NCBI RefSeq assembly: GCF_002797535.1
Contig: NZ_PGFD01000001.1
Span: forward strand, 372,001-436,000
Source: Chryseobacterium geocarposphaerae
Lineage (GTDB): Bacteria > Bacteroidota > Bacteroidia > Flavobacteriales > Weeksellaceae
Direction: 5' to 3'
Length of the DNA stretch: 64,000 nucleotides
The notes beneath the pieces were generated by a model, which was not told the origin of the DNA, searched no databases, and was given only the letters and a program-made list of their open reading frames with translations. Every line of letters starts with the position of its first letter. The stretch's first letter is position 1. Position numbers and translations under genes: made by a program. Positions 16,979 to 27,500 of the stretch are shown in pieces.

Positions 16979-18046
16979 ATGAAAATAAAATTTCAATCTA
17001 TTTTTATCTTTTTAATATCCTGCTATACAACTGCACAAAATATTTCAGATAAGATTGACAGTATCAGAATTAGATATCAAATTCCTGCTTTAGAAATCGC
17101 TGTGATATCTTCTGATTCAATTTTAGATATGAAGGCTTTTGGAACAAATAAGATTAATTCTAATGTAAAGGTTACTCTACAAAATAGGTTTCACCTGGGT
17201 TCAAATACAAAGGCAATCACATCATTTATTGCTGCTGATCTGGTATCACAAGGAAAAATTAACTGGAATACTGATTTTTTTCACCTGTTTCCGGAATTGA
17301 AGACAAAGCAAAATCATGGTAGGTATCTAACACTAATTAATCTTCTGAATTTTAAAGCCCAACTTGCTCCGTTTTCTTATGATACATATATCCCGGAATC
17401 CGTTATAGTAACGGGAACGAATCAAGAACAACGATACAATATTGCGAAATATTTACTTACTCAAAAAGTGGTAAAGAAAAATAACGATGATTTGTATTTA
17501 ACTAACCTGGGCTACGTTTTAGCGGGACTTATGTTAGAAAAAGTAAGCAATAAAAATTATCATGAATTGGTCAATGATCTCAATAAAAAATTAAATACTG
17601 ATTTCAGATTTGGTAGTCCAAATATCCAAGATGAACAACAGACTTACGGCCATAATGAACAACTAGTCCCACTCACAGAAGAGAATGTAAAATTAAATTG
17701 GTTGTTGTCAGCGGGTAATCTTAATACAACCTTGCCTGATTATTCATCATATATTCAAAACTATTTGAAAGGAATTGAAGGAAAAGGAATACCATTTCAG
17801 AAAAAAACTTTTGAACAACTTCTGTTTGAATTTCCCACGTTTTCTTTTGGTTGGTTTAACAAAACCGGAAAGGAAGGAAACAATTATATAAACAATTTTG
17901 GAAATGCAAACGGCTTTATGTCCTCTGTATCAATATTTAAAGATAAAGGAATTGTTGTGATTATTTTCAGTAATTTATCTTCGGACTCAGCAAGTGAAGG
18001 AATAGACCTGATCCTTGAAATGTTAGCGAAAAAATATTGCAATTGA
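16979..18046 (+). CDS. Serine beta-lactamase-fold protein (class C-like), exported
   Basis: ATG at 16979 gives a 355-residue protein with a signal peptide (FQSIFIFLISCYTTAQ). The SxxK motif is present (HLGSNTKAITSF). The second motif, usually YSN in YSNLGY, reads LTN (LYLTNLGYVLAG), so the Tyr general base is replaced. The KTG-like region reads NFGNANGF. The fold covers esterases, D-aminopeptidases and penicillin-binding-like proteins, and activity is uncertain. ATG at 16919 would push the signal peptide inward. Confidence 0.82.
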   Translation: MKIKFQSIFIFLISCYTTAQNISDKIDSIRIRYQIPALEIAVISSDSILDMKAFGTNKINSNVKVTLQNRFHLGSNTKAITSFIAADLVSQGKINWNTDFFHLFPELKTKQNHGRYLTLINLLNFKAQLAPFSYDTYIPESVIVTGTNQEQRYNIAKYLLTQKVVKKNNDDLYLTNLGYVLAGLMLEKVSNKNYHELVNDLNKKLNTDFRFGSPNIQDEQQTYGHNEQLVPLTEENVKLNWLLSAGNLNTTLPDYSSYIQNYLKGIEGKGIPFQKKTFEQLLFEFPTFSFGWFNKTGKEGNNYINNFGNANGFMSSVSIFKDKGIVVIIFSNLSSDSASEGIDLILEMLAKKYCN

Positions 18047-18228
18047 CGTCGTCTGCTTCTAAATTATATTGCTAATTTAGGTCTATATTCATCTTAATTA
18101 ATAACCAGATCAGTTCTGATAAATTATTCTATCTCTAAACTTTTTAATAAAATACAATTATGATCTCAATCACAAAATTTCCCGATGAATAACACGAAAT
18201 TTAGGGATTCATAAAAACTAACCATTTT

Positions 18229-18240
18229 GTGATTTATCAC
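18229..18240. promoter_or_regulatory. Crp-like palindrome GTGAT-TT-ATCAC
   Basis: This perfect 5+5 inverted repeat lies about 130 bp upstream of the Crp/Fnr gene at 18368. It could be an autoregulatory site (inference). The rest of 18047-18367 shows no gene. Confidence 0.4.
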
Positions 18241-18367
18241 GTGGTAAACTACCAGTGATCAGTTCAATATTCATGATTCACCGCTCTGAATGGCTCAAAA
18301 TTTGCATTTTGAAAACTTATAACTTGCTATATTTTAGTGGATTGTGTTTTAATTTTAATTTTTTGTT

Positions 18368-18964
18368 ATGATTATTAAGGAAAATCTTTTATTAGAATAT
18401 GGCGCCGAATTTATTGAATATAAGGCTAAAGAGATCATCTGCAGTAAAGACGGCACACCCGGAAATTATTTACAGATCAGTAAGGGCATTGTGGAACTTA
18501 ACAATTATCATGAAGATGGTAAAGAGTTTACCCTGAATATCCTTTATGAAGGACAGAGCATCGGCGAATCGCTATTATTTAACGGAAGAGGCTATCCCAT
18601 GTATGTTATTGCAAGAACGGACTGCCGTTTATTAAAATTACCCAAAGAAAGATTTTTGCAGCTGATAAAGGATAATGCTGATGCAATGGACAGTTTGCTA
18701 AAATACATTTCGGACAGGCTGTTTTATAAATACCTGATGCTTTTTAATAATTCGGCAACTGACCCCAGCGTAAAAATCAAATACCTGATCGACTATTATA
18801 AAGAAGCTTCCTCCAAAGCTGGAAAATATGAATACGAAGTACCTCTGACCAGAAAACAGATAGCCAATTTAACAGGCCTACGGGTGGAAACTGTAATAAG
18901 GACCGTAAAAAAAATGGAAAGTGAACACGTTCTAAAAATGGAAGGCGGTAAGATTCTGTACTGA
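18368..18964 (+). CDS. Crp/Fnr-family regulator with winged HTH
   Basis: The 198-residue protein has an N-terminal cNMP-binding fold (ILYEGQSIGESLLFNGRGYP) and a C-terminal Crp-type HTH (LTRKQIANLTGLRVETVIRT). It is paralogous to 9521-10111. The gene stands alone, about 400 bp upstream of the ligD cluster. The effector is unknown. Confidence 0.92.
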   Translation: MIIKENLLLEYGAEFIEYKAKEIICSKDGTPGNYLQISKGIVELNNYHEDGKEFTLNILYEGQSIGESLLFNGRGYPMYVIARTDCRLLKLPKERFLQLIKDNADAMDSLLKYISDRLFYKYLMLFNNSATDPSVKIKYLIDYYKEASSKAGKYEYEVPLTRKQIANLTGLRVETVIRTVKKMESEHVLKMEGGKILY

Positions 18965-19149
18965 TTCTTTCTTCTGATCCAGATCACGAATCCTAGGCAA
19001 TACCTCTTTTAATTCACGTTTTTCATATAAGTAGTTCCTGTAGAAAACCTTTTTACATTGACTTTTGTGCTACTTAAATCGATTTTTAAGCGGCTTAGTA
19101 TTTGCTTTTTTATAATTACCAAAATATTAATTCTTAAAAACAACAGATC

Positions 19150-19335
19150 ATGGCAGATAACAAATCCAAAAAAGGGAAATCCGACAGAAATAAAGTAAGC
19201 GGATCAGAAAACTACGAAATCTAGTATCTAAAGAAAAAGATGGAAGTGGGCTCTCAAGCTGTTACCGGCGCAATCCGTGTGACAGGATTAAATGATAGAA
19301 AAGTTCTTGAAATATCTGAAAGAACGGCATGGTAA
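19150..19335 (+). pseudogene. DUF3606 protein, interrupted by an in-frame stop
   Basis: The frame encodes MADNKSKKGKSDRNKVSGSE, then a TAG at codon 25 (19222-19224), then YLKKKMEVGSQAVTGAIRVT and a short tail. This is the whole of a small DUF3606 protein (about 60 residues) with one nonsense change. Tyr or Asp normally follows at this place. DUF3606 genes often lie near ligD or stress genes in Bacteroidota (from memory). Their function is unknown. Confidence 0.75.
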
Positions 19336-19372
19336 ATAACCTATTCTTTTAACACACTTAAATATAACAGTT

Positions 19373-22075
19373 ATGGGCCTATCTAAATATCGCGAAAAGC
19401 GTTCTGAAGAGAAAACCCCGGAACCATTTGGCGGAAAACCGAATGGAACTGAATTACGCTTTGTTGTGCAGAAACACGATGCTTCACATCTCCATTATGA
19501 CTTTCGTTTAGAGATGGACGGCGTGCTGAAAAGCTGGGCGGTTCCCAAAGGACCATCGATGGATCCAAGCGTCAAACGTCTGGCGATGATGGTCGAAGAC
19601 CACCCCTATGATTACCGGAATTTTGAAGGGATCATTCCCAAAGGACAATATGGGGGCGGTACAGTAATCATCTGGGACGAAGGAACATACGAGCCCGCCG
19701 AAGGCGACTTAAAAGATGTACCGAAACAGGAAAAAGAACTGTTACACCAGCTTTATTCCGGCAAGCTTAAATTTAAGCTCAATGGAAAAAAGCTTAAAGG
19801 TGAATTTGCTCTGGTTAAAGCATACGGAAGAGGAGATAACGGCTGGCTTCTGATGAAGCTTGATGATAAATACGCCAGTGAAAAAGATATTACGGCCAAA
19901 GATAAGTCCGTGATTTCCGGAAAGACTATTCCGCAGATGGAAAAGTCGCCAGATAACGTATATGGTGAGAATATCCTGAGGAAGGACAGTACCGTAAAAG
20001 ACAAACGTCCCACCAAAAAGAAAGCATCCGAGCTCATTAATGACCAATTGGAAGCTGTTCCAGCATTTACTTCAAAAACGAAAACTAATATTGAGATACT
20101 TTTAAAAAATGCGCCAAAACAAAGATTCTATTCCCATATTGAGCCTATGCTCGCAACGCTGGTCAACAAACCTTTTGATGACGAAGACTGGATCTATGAA
20201 GTCAAGTGGGATGGCTATCGTGCTGTTGCTTTTATGAATAAGGGCGAAGTAGAATTAAAATCCCGTAATGACAAAAGCTTTAATGAAAAATTCTATCCCA
20301 TATATGATAAATTAAAGGAGTTGGATATAGATGCAATATTAGATGGAGAGGTAGTAGTTTTAGGAGAAAGCGGTACGGCAAATTTTGGTTCGCTCCAAAA
20401 CTGGCGTAGTGAAGCCGATGGCGATCTTGTCTACTACGTTTTTGATATTCTTTGGTATAAGGGACAGGATCTAAAAGATCTGACACTTCTTGAGCGTAAA
20501 GCTATTTTAAAAGAAGTCCTCCCTAAAAATAACAGCATCCTGGTCAGTGAACATTTTGAAACTTCCGGAATACAATTTCTAGAAGAGGCGAAGAAACTTG
20601 GGCTTGAAGGAATCATGGCTAAAAGAAAGGACAGTATATATCATGTCCATAACCGTTCCAAAGACTGGTTAAAAATTAAAGCTAATAAAAGACAGGAGGT
20701 TGTGATAGGAGGATATACGTTGAACGATGATTCAAGTAAACAGTTCAGTAGCCTTTTAGTCGGAGTTTATGAAGGGAAAAAATTAATCTATAGCGGAAAA
20801 GTTGGTACCGGTTTCAATGATAAGCAGCAGAAAGAGATGATGAAGCTTTTCAAACCTCTTGTTATTAATAAGGCTCCTTTCGCTGAGGAACCTGACATTA
20901 ATAAGCCTTCACGCTTCAGACCAAATCCACCACATGCCTCCGTGACATGGCTTAAGCCGGAACTGGTCTGTGAGGTGAGCTTTACGGAGTTAACCAGTGA
21001 CGGGATCATGCGGCATCCTTCGTTTGACGGGATGCGGGAAGATAAAAGCGCCAAAAAAGTTATTCTTGAAAAGGAAGCTCTAACTGAAAAAGTTGTAGAT
21101 GATAAGAAAACAAGCAGCATGGTTAAACCAAGAGCAAAGGGTGAACGGAAAACCCTTTTAAATCCGTCAGATAAAACCCAGGTCAGAAAAGTAAACAGAC
21201 ATGAATTAAAATTCACCAATCTTGATAAGGTTTTCTGGCCGAAAGAAGGCATTACTAAACGAGACCTCATTAATTATTATTATCAGGCAGCTCCATTTAT
21301 ATTACCTTATTTGAAAGACCGTCCGCAGAGTATGAACCGTTTTCCGAACGGCATTGAAGGAGAAAACTTTTATTTCAAGAACGTGACCGATACGGCTCCT
21401 GATTGGGCAGAGACTTATCTTTACCATAGTGATACCGATGAAAAAGACCGCCATTATCTTGTTGGCAAGGATGAAGCTACATTGCTCTATATGGCGAATT
21501 TGGGCTGTATTGAAATGAATCCCTGGAGCAGTACGGTTAAAAAGCCAGATCATCCATCTTTCTGTATTATTGATCTGGACCCGGACAAAAATTCGTTCGA
21601 TCAGGTTATTGAAGCTGCACAGGTCACAAAGAGCATTTTAGATGATATGGGCGTTCCGAGCTATTGCAAAACTAGTGGTTCAACTGGTCTTCATATCTAT
21701 ATTCCGCTTGGCGGAAAATATACCTACGAGCAGTCAAAAGAGTTTGCCCGGGTCATTGTTACCTTAATCCATAATGAACTTCCTAAATTCACCAGTATTG
21801 AACGGGCTATAAAAGACAGAAAGGGTAAAATGTATCTGGACTTTTTACAGAATAGGCCACATGCAACCATTGCCGCTCCCTATTCCGTCCGACCAAAGCC
21901 CGGTGCTACGGTTTCCATGCCGCTGCATTGGGATGAGGTGAAGAAAGGTTTAAAAATAAGTGATTTCCGTATTTTAAATGCCATTGAAAGGATGCTGAGT
22001 GAAGGAGATATTTTTAAACAAGTATTGGGAAAAGGGATCGACTTAAAGCAGATCGTAGATAAGTACTATCAATAA
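19373..22075 (+). CDS. ligD: Multifunctional DNA ligase D (PE-LIG-POL)
   Basis: The 900-residue protein has three domains. The N-terminal 3'-phosphoesterase has QKHDASHLHYDFRLEMDG and EDHPYDY. The central ATP-dependent ligase has its nucleotidyl Lys at residue 278 in EVKWDGYR, LDGEVVVL, and an OB fold ending near SFDGMREDK. The C-terminal primase-polymerase starts at LTNLDKVFWPKEGITK-like sequence and has catalytic Asp734 and Asp736 in IIDLDPD. LigD repairs double-strand breaks by end joining with Ku. No ku gene is visible in this window. The order PE-LIG-POL is one of the known LigD arrangements. Length is normal and the frame is intact. Confidence 0.96.
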   Translation: MGLSKYREKRSEEKTPEPFGGKPNGTELRFVVQKHDASHLHYDFRLEMDGVLKSWAVPKGPSMDPSVKRLAMMVEDHPYDYRNFEGIIPKGQYGGGTVIIWDEGTYEPAEGDLKDVPKQEKELLHQLYSGKLKFKLNGKKLKGEFALVKAYGRGDNGWLLMKLDDKYASEKDITAKDKSVISGKTIPQMEKSPDNVYGENILRKDSTVKDKRPTKKKASELINDQLEAVPAFTSKTKTNIEILLKNAPKQRFYSHIEPMLATLVNKPFDDEDWIYEVKWDGYRAVAFMNKGEVELKSRNDKSFNEKFYPIYDKLKELDIDAILDGEVVVLGESGTANFGSLQNWRSEADGDLVYYVFDILWYKGQDLKDLTLLERKAILKEVLPKNNSILVSEHFETSGIQFLEEAKKLGLEGIMAKRKDSIYHVHNRSKDWLKIKANKRQEVVIGGYTLNDDSSKQFSSLLVGVYEGKKLIYSGKVGTGFNDKQQKEMMKLFKPLVINKAPFAEEPDINKPSRFRPNPPHASVTWLKPELVCEVSFTELTSDGIMRHPSFDGMREDKSAKKVILEKEALTEKVVDDKKTSSMVKPRAKGERKTLLNPSDKTQVRKVNRHELKFTNLDKVFWPKEGITKRDLINYYYQAAPFILPYLKDRPQSMNRFPNGIEGENFYFKNVTDTAPDWAETYLYHSDTDEKDRHYLVGKDEATLLYMANLGCIEMNPWSSTVKKPDHPSFCIIDLDPDKNSFDQVIEAAQVTKSILDDMGVPSYCKTSGSTGLHIYIPLGGKYTYEQSKEFARVIVTLIHNELPKFTSIERAIKDRKGKMYLDFLQNRPHATIAAPYSVRPKPGATVSMPLHWDEVKKGLKISDFRILNAIERMLSEGDIFKQVLGKGIDLKQIVDKYYQ

Positions 22076-22117
22076 CAATATCTTATTCAAGCATTATTAA
22101 TCTAAAAATAAACTATT

Positions 22118-22303
22118 ATGAACGTTAAAAGAATTTTTGGAACCATTCTGACCGTTCTTGGCATTGTCGGTTTGATTTATACCGGATATGAACTTATCAA
22201 TAAAAGCGCTGCATATACTACCTTAGGGGTAGTAGGCGTGCTGGGATTGATCTTCTTTTTTACAGGTATCAGCCTTGTGAAGAATACTAAAGATGAGGCT
22301 TAA
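22118..22303 (+). CDS. Small two-helix membrane protein
   Basis: The 61-residue protein has two hydrophobic segments (GTILTVLGIVGLIYTGYEL and LGVVGVLGLIFFFTGISLV) with a short loop. This is the pattern of small inner-membrane proteins found in Bacteroidota stress regions. It lies 42 bp after ligD, possibly on the same transcript. I do not know its function. Confidence 0.75.
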   Translation: MNVKRIFGTILTVLGIVGLIYTGYELINKSAAYTTLGVVGVLGLIFFFTGISLVKNTKDEA

Positions 22304-22410
22304 TTCGATTAATTAATGGTTTGTAAGGATATTGCCACATATATGAACTGGCATATTTATCCATACAGCACCATCAAAGCTAAGGGAAACATGGCTTGAA
22401 CAAATTTTTG

Positions 22411-22511
22411 TACTTTTGCCTGAAACCGAACCATACGAATAGTTTTTCATCCATTCATTCGGTTTATTGTTATTAGTTGATCGACAGGATAATGGTCTTG
22501 TCGATTTTTAG
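22411..22511 (+). ncRNA. Candidate small RNA
   Basis: A perfect -7 box TACTTTTG (22411-22418) is followed by an 8-bp perfect hairpin, AAACCGAA / TTCGGTTT (22423-22430 with 22458-22465). A second, terminator-like hairpin, ATCGACAGGA / TCTTGTCGAT (22480-22505), then TTTTTA follows. No reading frame of note lies between. No TTG lies at the usual -33 distance. This is a structural prediction only; alternatively the second hairpin ends the ligD transcript. Confidence 0.4.
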
Positions 22512-22958
22512 TTTCCGGATCAGACTGGTGTAGTACACTTTTTCTTAGAATCATTAACTGGTGCTGCTAAAAAATTCTCCCTTTGAGGCACTATCAGAGC
22601 ATTTGACATAGAACTTCTCGGAATTTGCCTCATCTTTATCTTAAGTGGTAGTTGGTATCATTGGTTTGGTTGTGAAGGATCAAATGATTGCTAAAAGCTT
22701 TGCTATGGTTTAAATTTGGAGGTTGACTAAAACTATGTTATTGGTTGTTTTTTGATTATACGTCTTTATTTTATTACTATTTATCAGCATATTTTTTATG
22801 ATAAGTAGTAGTATTTATTTTTAATTATTAGTATTTTATGTAATTTTTATATATTGAAAATTATGATTACTTCAAAATTTATGGTATAATAGCTAATATT
22901 TTTGTTTATTATTTGGTTGTTTTCATATTTTAGTGAAAAATTAACAAAAATAATAACC
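22512..22958. other. Gene-poor region upstream of the T9SS/RHS cluster
   Basis: Very AT-rich, especially 22700-22950. I see no gene, tRNA or clear remnant. It probably contains the promoter of the gene at 22959. Confidence 0.4.
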
Positions 22959-24537
22959 ATGCGAAAACTCTACATGGGTGCATATTCCCTATGCACAGTT
23001 CTGAGCCTATCCGCTCAGGAAGTCCTATGGCAGAAAGACATCAAATCCACTACTCAGGATTTTCTAAGCCAGGTGACTCCAACCGTAGATCTTCAGTATT
23101 TAATTACCGGAAGTTCCATTCAATCACAAAAACTCTCTACCGACAATAAACAAAATAACGGCTACGATTTCCATCTCGTAAAACTCAACCAACAAGGCGA
23201 AGTCGTCTGGGAAAAATACTTTGCAGGCAAGAACCACGATTACCTTTCCGCATCCCTTTCTACACAAGACGGAGGCTTTGTTCTCGCAGGGACATCGTAT
23301 TCAGGCAAAGGCCTAGACAAAAAAGACGACTCCAAAGGAGGCTCCGATATCTGGCTCATCAGAATCAATGAATTTGGAGACGAATTATGGCAGAAAACCA
23401 TAGGTAGCACTTTCGATGAAGAAGCCAGGGCAGTCATTCAAACCACCGACTTAGGATTCTTTGGCAGGAAATGTTCAGAACTCCGCACAGGGTTACGGTT
23501 CCAAAGACGTTCTTGTTATCAAATTAGACAAAAATGGAAAAGAACTTTCCCAGCTCATTCTAGGTGGAAAAGGCTTAGATGAAGTAGAAAAAATGATTCC
23601 CACCAGAGATGGAGGAGTTTTACTCGGAGTTTATTCCAGAAGTGGAAAAACTGCAACCAACAACCTACCATCTGCAGCCCCAAAACAAACTGAAAACTTT
23701 GGAGAAGGCGATTACTGGATCATTAAGCTCAATAAAGACGGCAAAGTAGAATGGGAAAAGAACTATGGCGGAACAGGAGACGATCATTTAAGAACCATGG
23801 CCATGACCACTTCGGGCTTTATCATCGGAGGCGAAAGCCGTTCCGAGAGATCAGGCAATAAAACCGTAGGCATAGAAGAAGGTACCGACCTTTGGTTCAT
23901 CTCCTTAAACGAAAGAGGCGAAGAGATCTGGCAGAAATCCTACAACTTTAAAAACAGAGATGTTTTAATGGGAATGCATGTCATCTTAGGACATAATGAA
24001 AGAGAAAAAAATAAAGACCTAACCAAAGGAATACTACTCGGAGGCTATACCCAGGCAGAAGGCAGGATAGAAGCCGATGATGAAACCTTCTGGATGCTGT
24101 ATGTAGATGAAAACGGAAACGAACAGTGGCGAAAACACGTAAAAGGAGAATCCAGAAAAAAAGAAGAGAGATTAGCAGATATTAAGCTAAACAGAGACGG
24201 CTCCATTATTCTGGCAGGAACCAGCGCAGAAGAATTAGGAAAAGAGAACTGGAAGATTGTAAAGCTGGGAGATCAGCAGGTAGATCAACTCATCGAAAAG
24301 CAGTATATCAAAATCTATCCGAATCCAGTATCCGATTATGCGTATGTAGAAATCGGTTTTGATTTCAAGGAAGCAGATATTACGATGTATGATATGTCAG
24401 GAAGACAGCTTCAGAGTCTGAAAACAAAGAATAAGGTAACGAAGATCAATACCCAGCCTTTGATACAGGGCGCTTATCTGATTACTATAAAAACAGATAC
24501 CCACAAAACTGCGAATGCTAAATTGATTAAGAAATAA
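22959..24537 (+). pseudogene. T9SS-sorted repeat protein with a frameshift
   Basis: The gene starts at ATG 22959 with a signal peptide (YMGAYSLCTVLSLSAQ). It encodes repeated motifs of the type DGGFVLAGTS...WLIRINEFGDELWQK. Near 23460 the frame breaks in a TTT run: GFF continues only in another frame as LAGNVQNSAQGYGSK. The second part runs to a C-terminal type A T9SS sorting domain (IKIYPNPVSDYAYVEIGF to GAYLITI). It lies 9 bp upstream of the first RHS gene. The repeat motif is probably surface beta structure. The break may be a real mutation or a sequencing error. Confidence 0.8.
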
Positions 24538-24546
24538 AATACATAA

Positions 24547-27500
24547 ATGAGAAAGACAATTTTGTTATTTACCTTTTTGTCCATGGTTCTTTATGGACAA
24601 CAAGGTAATCAGAATCTCCAACTTCCCACCATTATCCCGCCTTCGCCAACCGTACAGAATTTCATGAGATATGGGGAAATTCCTGTAGATTATAGCACAG
24701 GGGTACCAAAGATTGAGATTCCTATATACACAATACAAGGGAGGAAACTATCTTTACCTATATCAATTTCATATCATGCTTCAGGTATTAAAGTTTATGA
24801 TATTCCTTCTGAGGTCGGATTGGGATGGGTGTTGAATGCAGGAGGAATTATTACAAGGACAATGTTAGATGCGATAGACGAAAAAGGAGCAACAAATAAA
24901 ATCTATGCAAATGCTGCACAATTTTTGGCTGCCGTACCTACTATAGTTATGTCGGGATATAATACATTTTGTTGGACTTATCCGGGCCCCCACAGTATGG
25001 AGATGTACTTGAATGCTAATCCTAGTGAGGATAGAATGAGTGATAGATACTTTTATAAATTACCAAATGGAGGCTCAGGAGTTTTTAGATATAATTATCC
25101 TCAAACAAGCACATTGATAACGCTTCCTTATCGTCCCTATAATATAACTAAAACGGTTGAACAAAATCAGTCAAACGGAAATGTGGTTACGGAATTTCAA
25201 ATAATCGACGACCAGGGCATTATCCACAAGTTTAAAAGGTTTCAGGATTCAAGTTACGGGTCCTCTGAATGGTTTCTCACAGAAATGAGCTCACCTGATG
25301 GACAGGAAAAAATAAAATTTTCTTACAATTCCGTGCAAACGACACCGAACGGAATGCCTAATGATACTTTTATAAGTAAAAAAGATTTTGTAATCGGAGT
25401 TGGTGGTTGTCAAGTTCAGCCTTCTCAGGGAGATCCCAGCACAAGTATGGGGGGAACAGGTGGAGCTACAAATGCAGTTATTTTATCCTCTATTGAGAGC
25501 GAAGATATAATTATTAATTTTCTTTACGCCAACAGAGAAGACTTTCCCAACTTAAAGAAACTTACAGAAGTACAAATTTTACCTAAAAATAATCCAAATA
25601 CAATCAAGAAAAAATTTATTTTTCAGCAAAGTTACTTTGGCACGATTGGGTATGAAAATACAAATAACAGGGACAAAAGGCTGAAATTGGATATGTTGAA
25701 TATTTACGGAGAAGATGCTCAGAACAGTCAAAAGTATACATTTGATTATGAACAAAGTATAATGCTGCCGGCATATTCTTCACGATCATATGATTTTTGG
25801 GGGTATTTTAATGGTTCTAACTATAATGGCACTGCTATCCCGTATAACTTTTTACCTGTAGAATATCAGAATCCCGTTAATGGTACTGGGTATGGGGGCG
25901 ATAGGAAAGCAGATAACGGTTATTTTTCAAAAGCCTGCATGCTAAAAGAAATTAAATATCCCGCAGGCGGAAGAACTGAATTCAAATTTGAGAGAGCATA
26001 CGCTGATGGAGTTTATCGAGGCACTAATGGCGGTGGATATATAGGTGGTTTCAGGGTGGCAAGTATCACAAATTACTCAAAAGACAATAATGTCGCGAAT
26101 ATCAAATCATATCAGTATAGCCAGCCAAAATTCAATATAATCGATCCGGAATTTTATACTTACCCGCAATGGACGTTAGATTTGGAAGATCCCAACGGAG
26201 ATTTTGTTCCTTGTCAAGGAACTGGTGGATGCTGGCGTTACTATAAACAAACCATTGTAACTTCGAATCCTATTGTGTCACATGATTTAACTCCCGGAAT
26301 GCCTATTGCATATCTTGATGTTACAGAATATGATGGTACTCCTACGAATAATATGGGTTCCACAGAATATCATTATTCCTCCCCTGATCATATTTCCTAT
26401 ACAGATTTAATAAGGGAACTTCATACTTATCAGGAGGACTGGGGAAACTACGAACCTAAGTTAGGGTATAAATTGGTAAAGAATCAGATAGGAAATAAAA
26501 TTTCAGAAGAGATTTTTCAATATTCTAATCATTTTCAACAAGAATTTCTGACAGGCTTCAATATCACAAGAACGCTTACGAACCTCGCCAATAATAAAAA
26601 TATAGATCTCACTGAGTTCGGTTGCCATAACTGCCTGACGTTGTATATCCAATCGATACGAGCGCATGATACCAAAGCTTATCAGAATGCTAACCTTTTG
26701 GATTATACCATCAAAAGAACTTACGACCAGAACAATCAATCCAAATATGTTGAGGAAAGGATTGATTACGCCTATAATCAACATAATCTTATGGTAAAGC
26801 AAGCCGTGAGAAAAAATAGTCTAGGTGACGATATATTCACACAATATAAATATCCGTATGATTTTGGTACAGCCGAGCCTTATCAGACGATGTTAACTAA
26901 AAACATTCTGACCCCTATCATTGAGCAAACGGTCATTAATACGACCAATGGAAAACAGATACAGAAGCTTCGTACACTTTATGATAAGTGGGTGAATAAT
27001 AGCATTATTGAACCGAAACTCGTTCAGGCTCAAGCTGACTCTTCATTACCATTAGAGGACAGGGTTCGCTTTATGTCCTATGATCAGAAAGGCAATGCTA
27101 CCAATCTAAAGAAAGAAAATGGTATTCCTATTACATATATATGGGGATACGACAAGACCCTTCCAATTGCAATGGTTGAGAATTCCAATCTGGTTTCTCA
27201 AGCAGGTACGAATAACCAGGATAAGACCATCAATAGTAATTTATTCATTCCTATGGGTAGTACTGTATATGAATTGGGAAGCTTTGTCATTACAGAAGAG
27301 AAAAATTATATGATCGAAAGGATCTATGAAAAGATACCTAACGATAAGTCGGTGATGTATCAGGTATCTTTTGAGAATATCGATAATAGTGCTGGTTCCG
27401 TGTTGTTTACAGATAGTACTCCTGCAGGTGGGAATTCTCATACCTTCACTACTGCTTCTCAACTTTTAAAGCCAGGAAATTACAAGGTGAAACTGGTTAA

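Noticed and set aside
18975..18986. TGATC-CA-GATCA palindrome after the Crp/Fnr gene at 18368
   Set aside because: A short palindrome that can occur by chance, and it does not match the other Crp-like sites in the window.
20788..21270. 160-residue minus-strand frame within ligD
   Set aside because: Antisense to an intact, domain-complete LigD; Ser/Arg-rich composition typical of a shadow.
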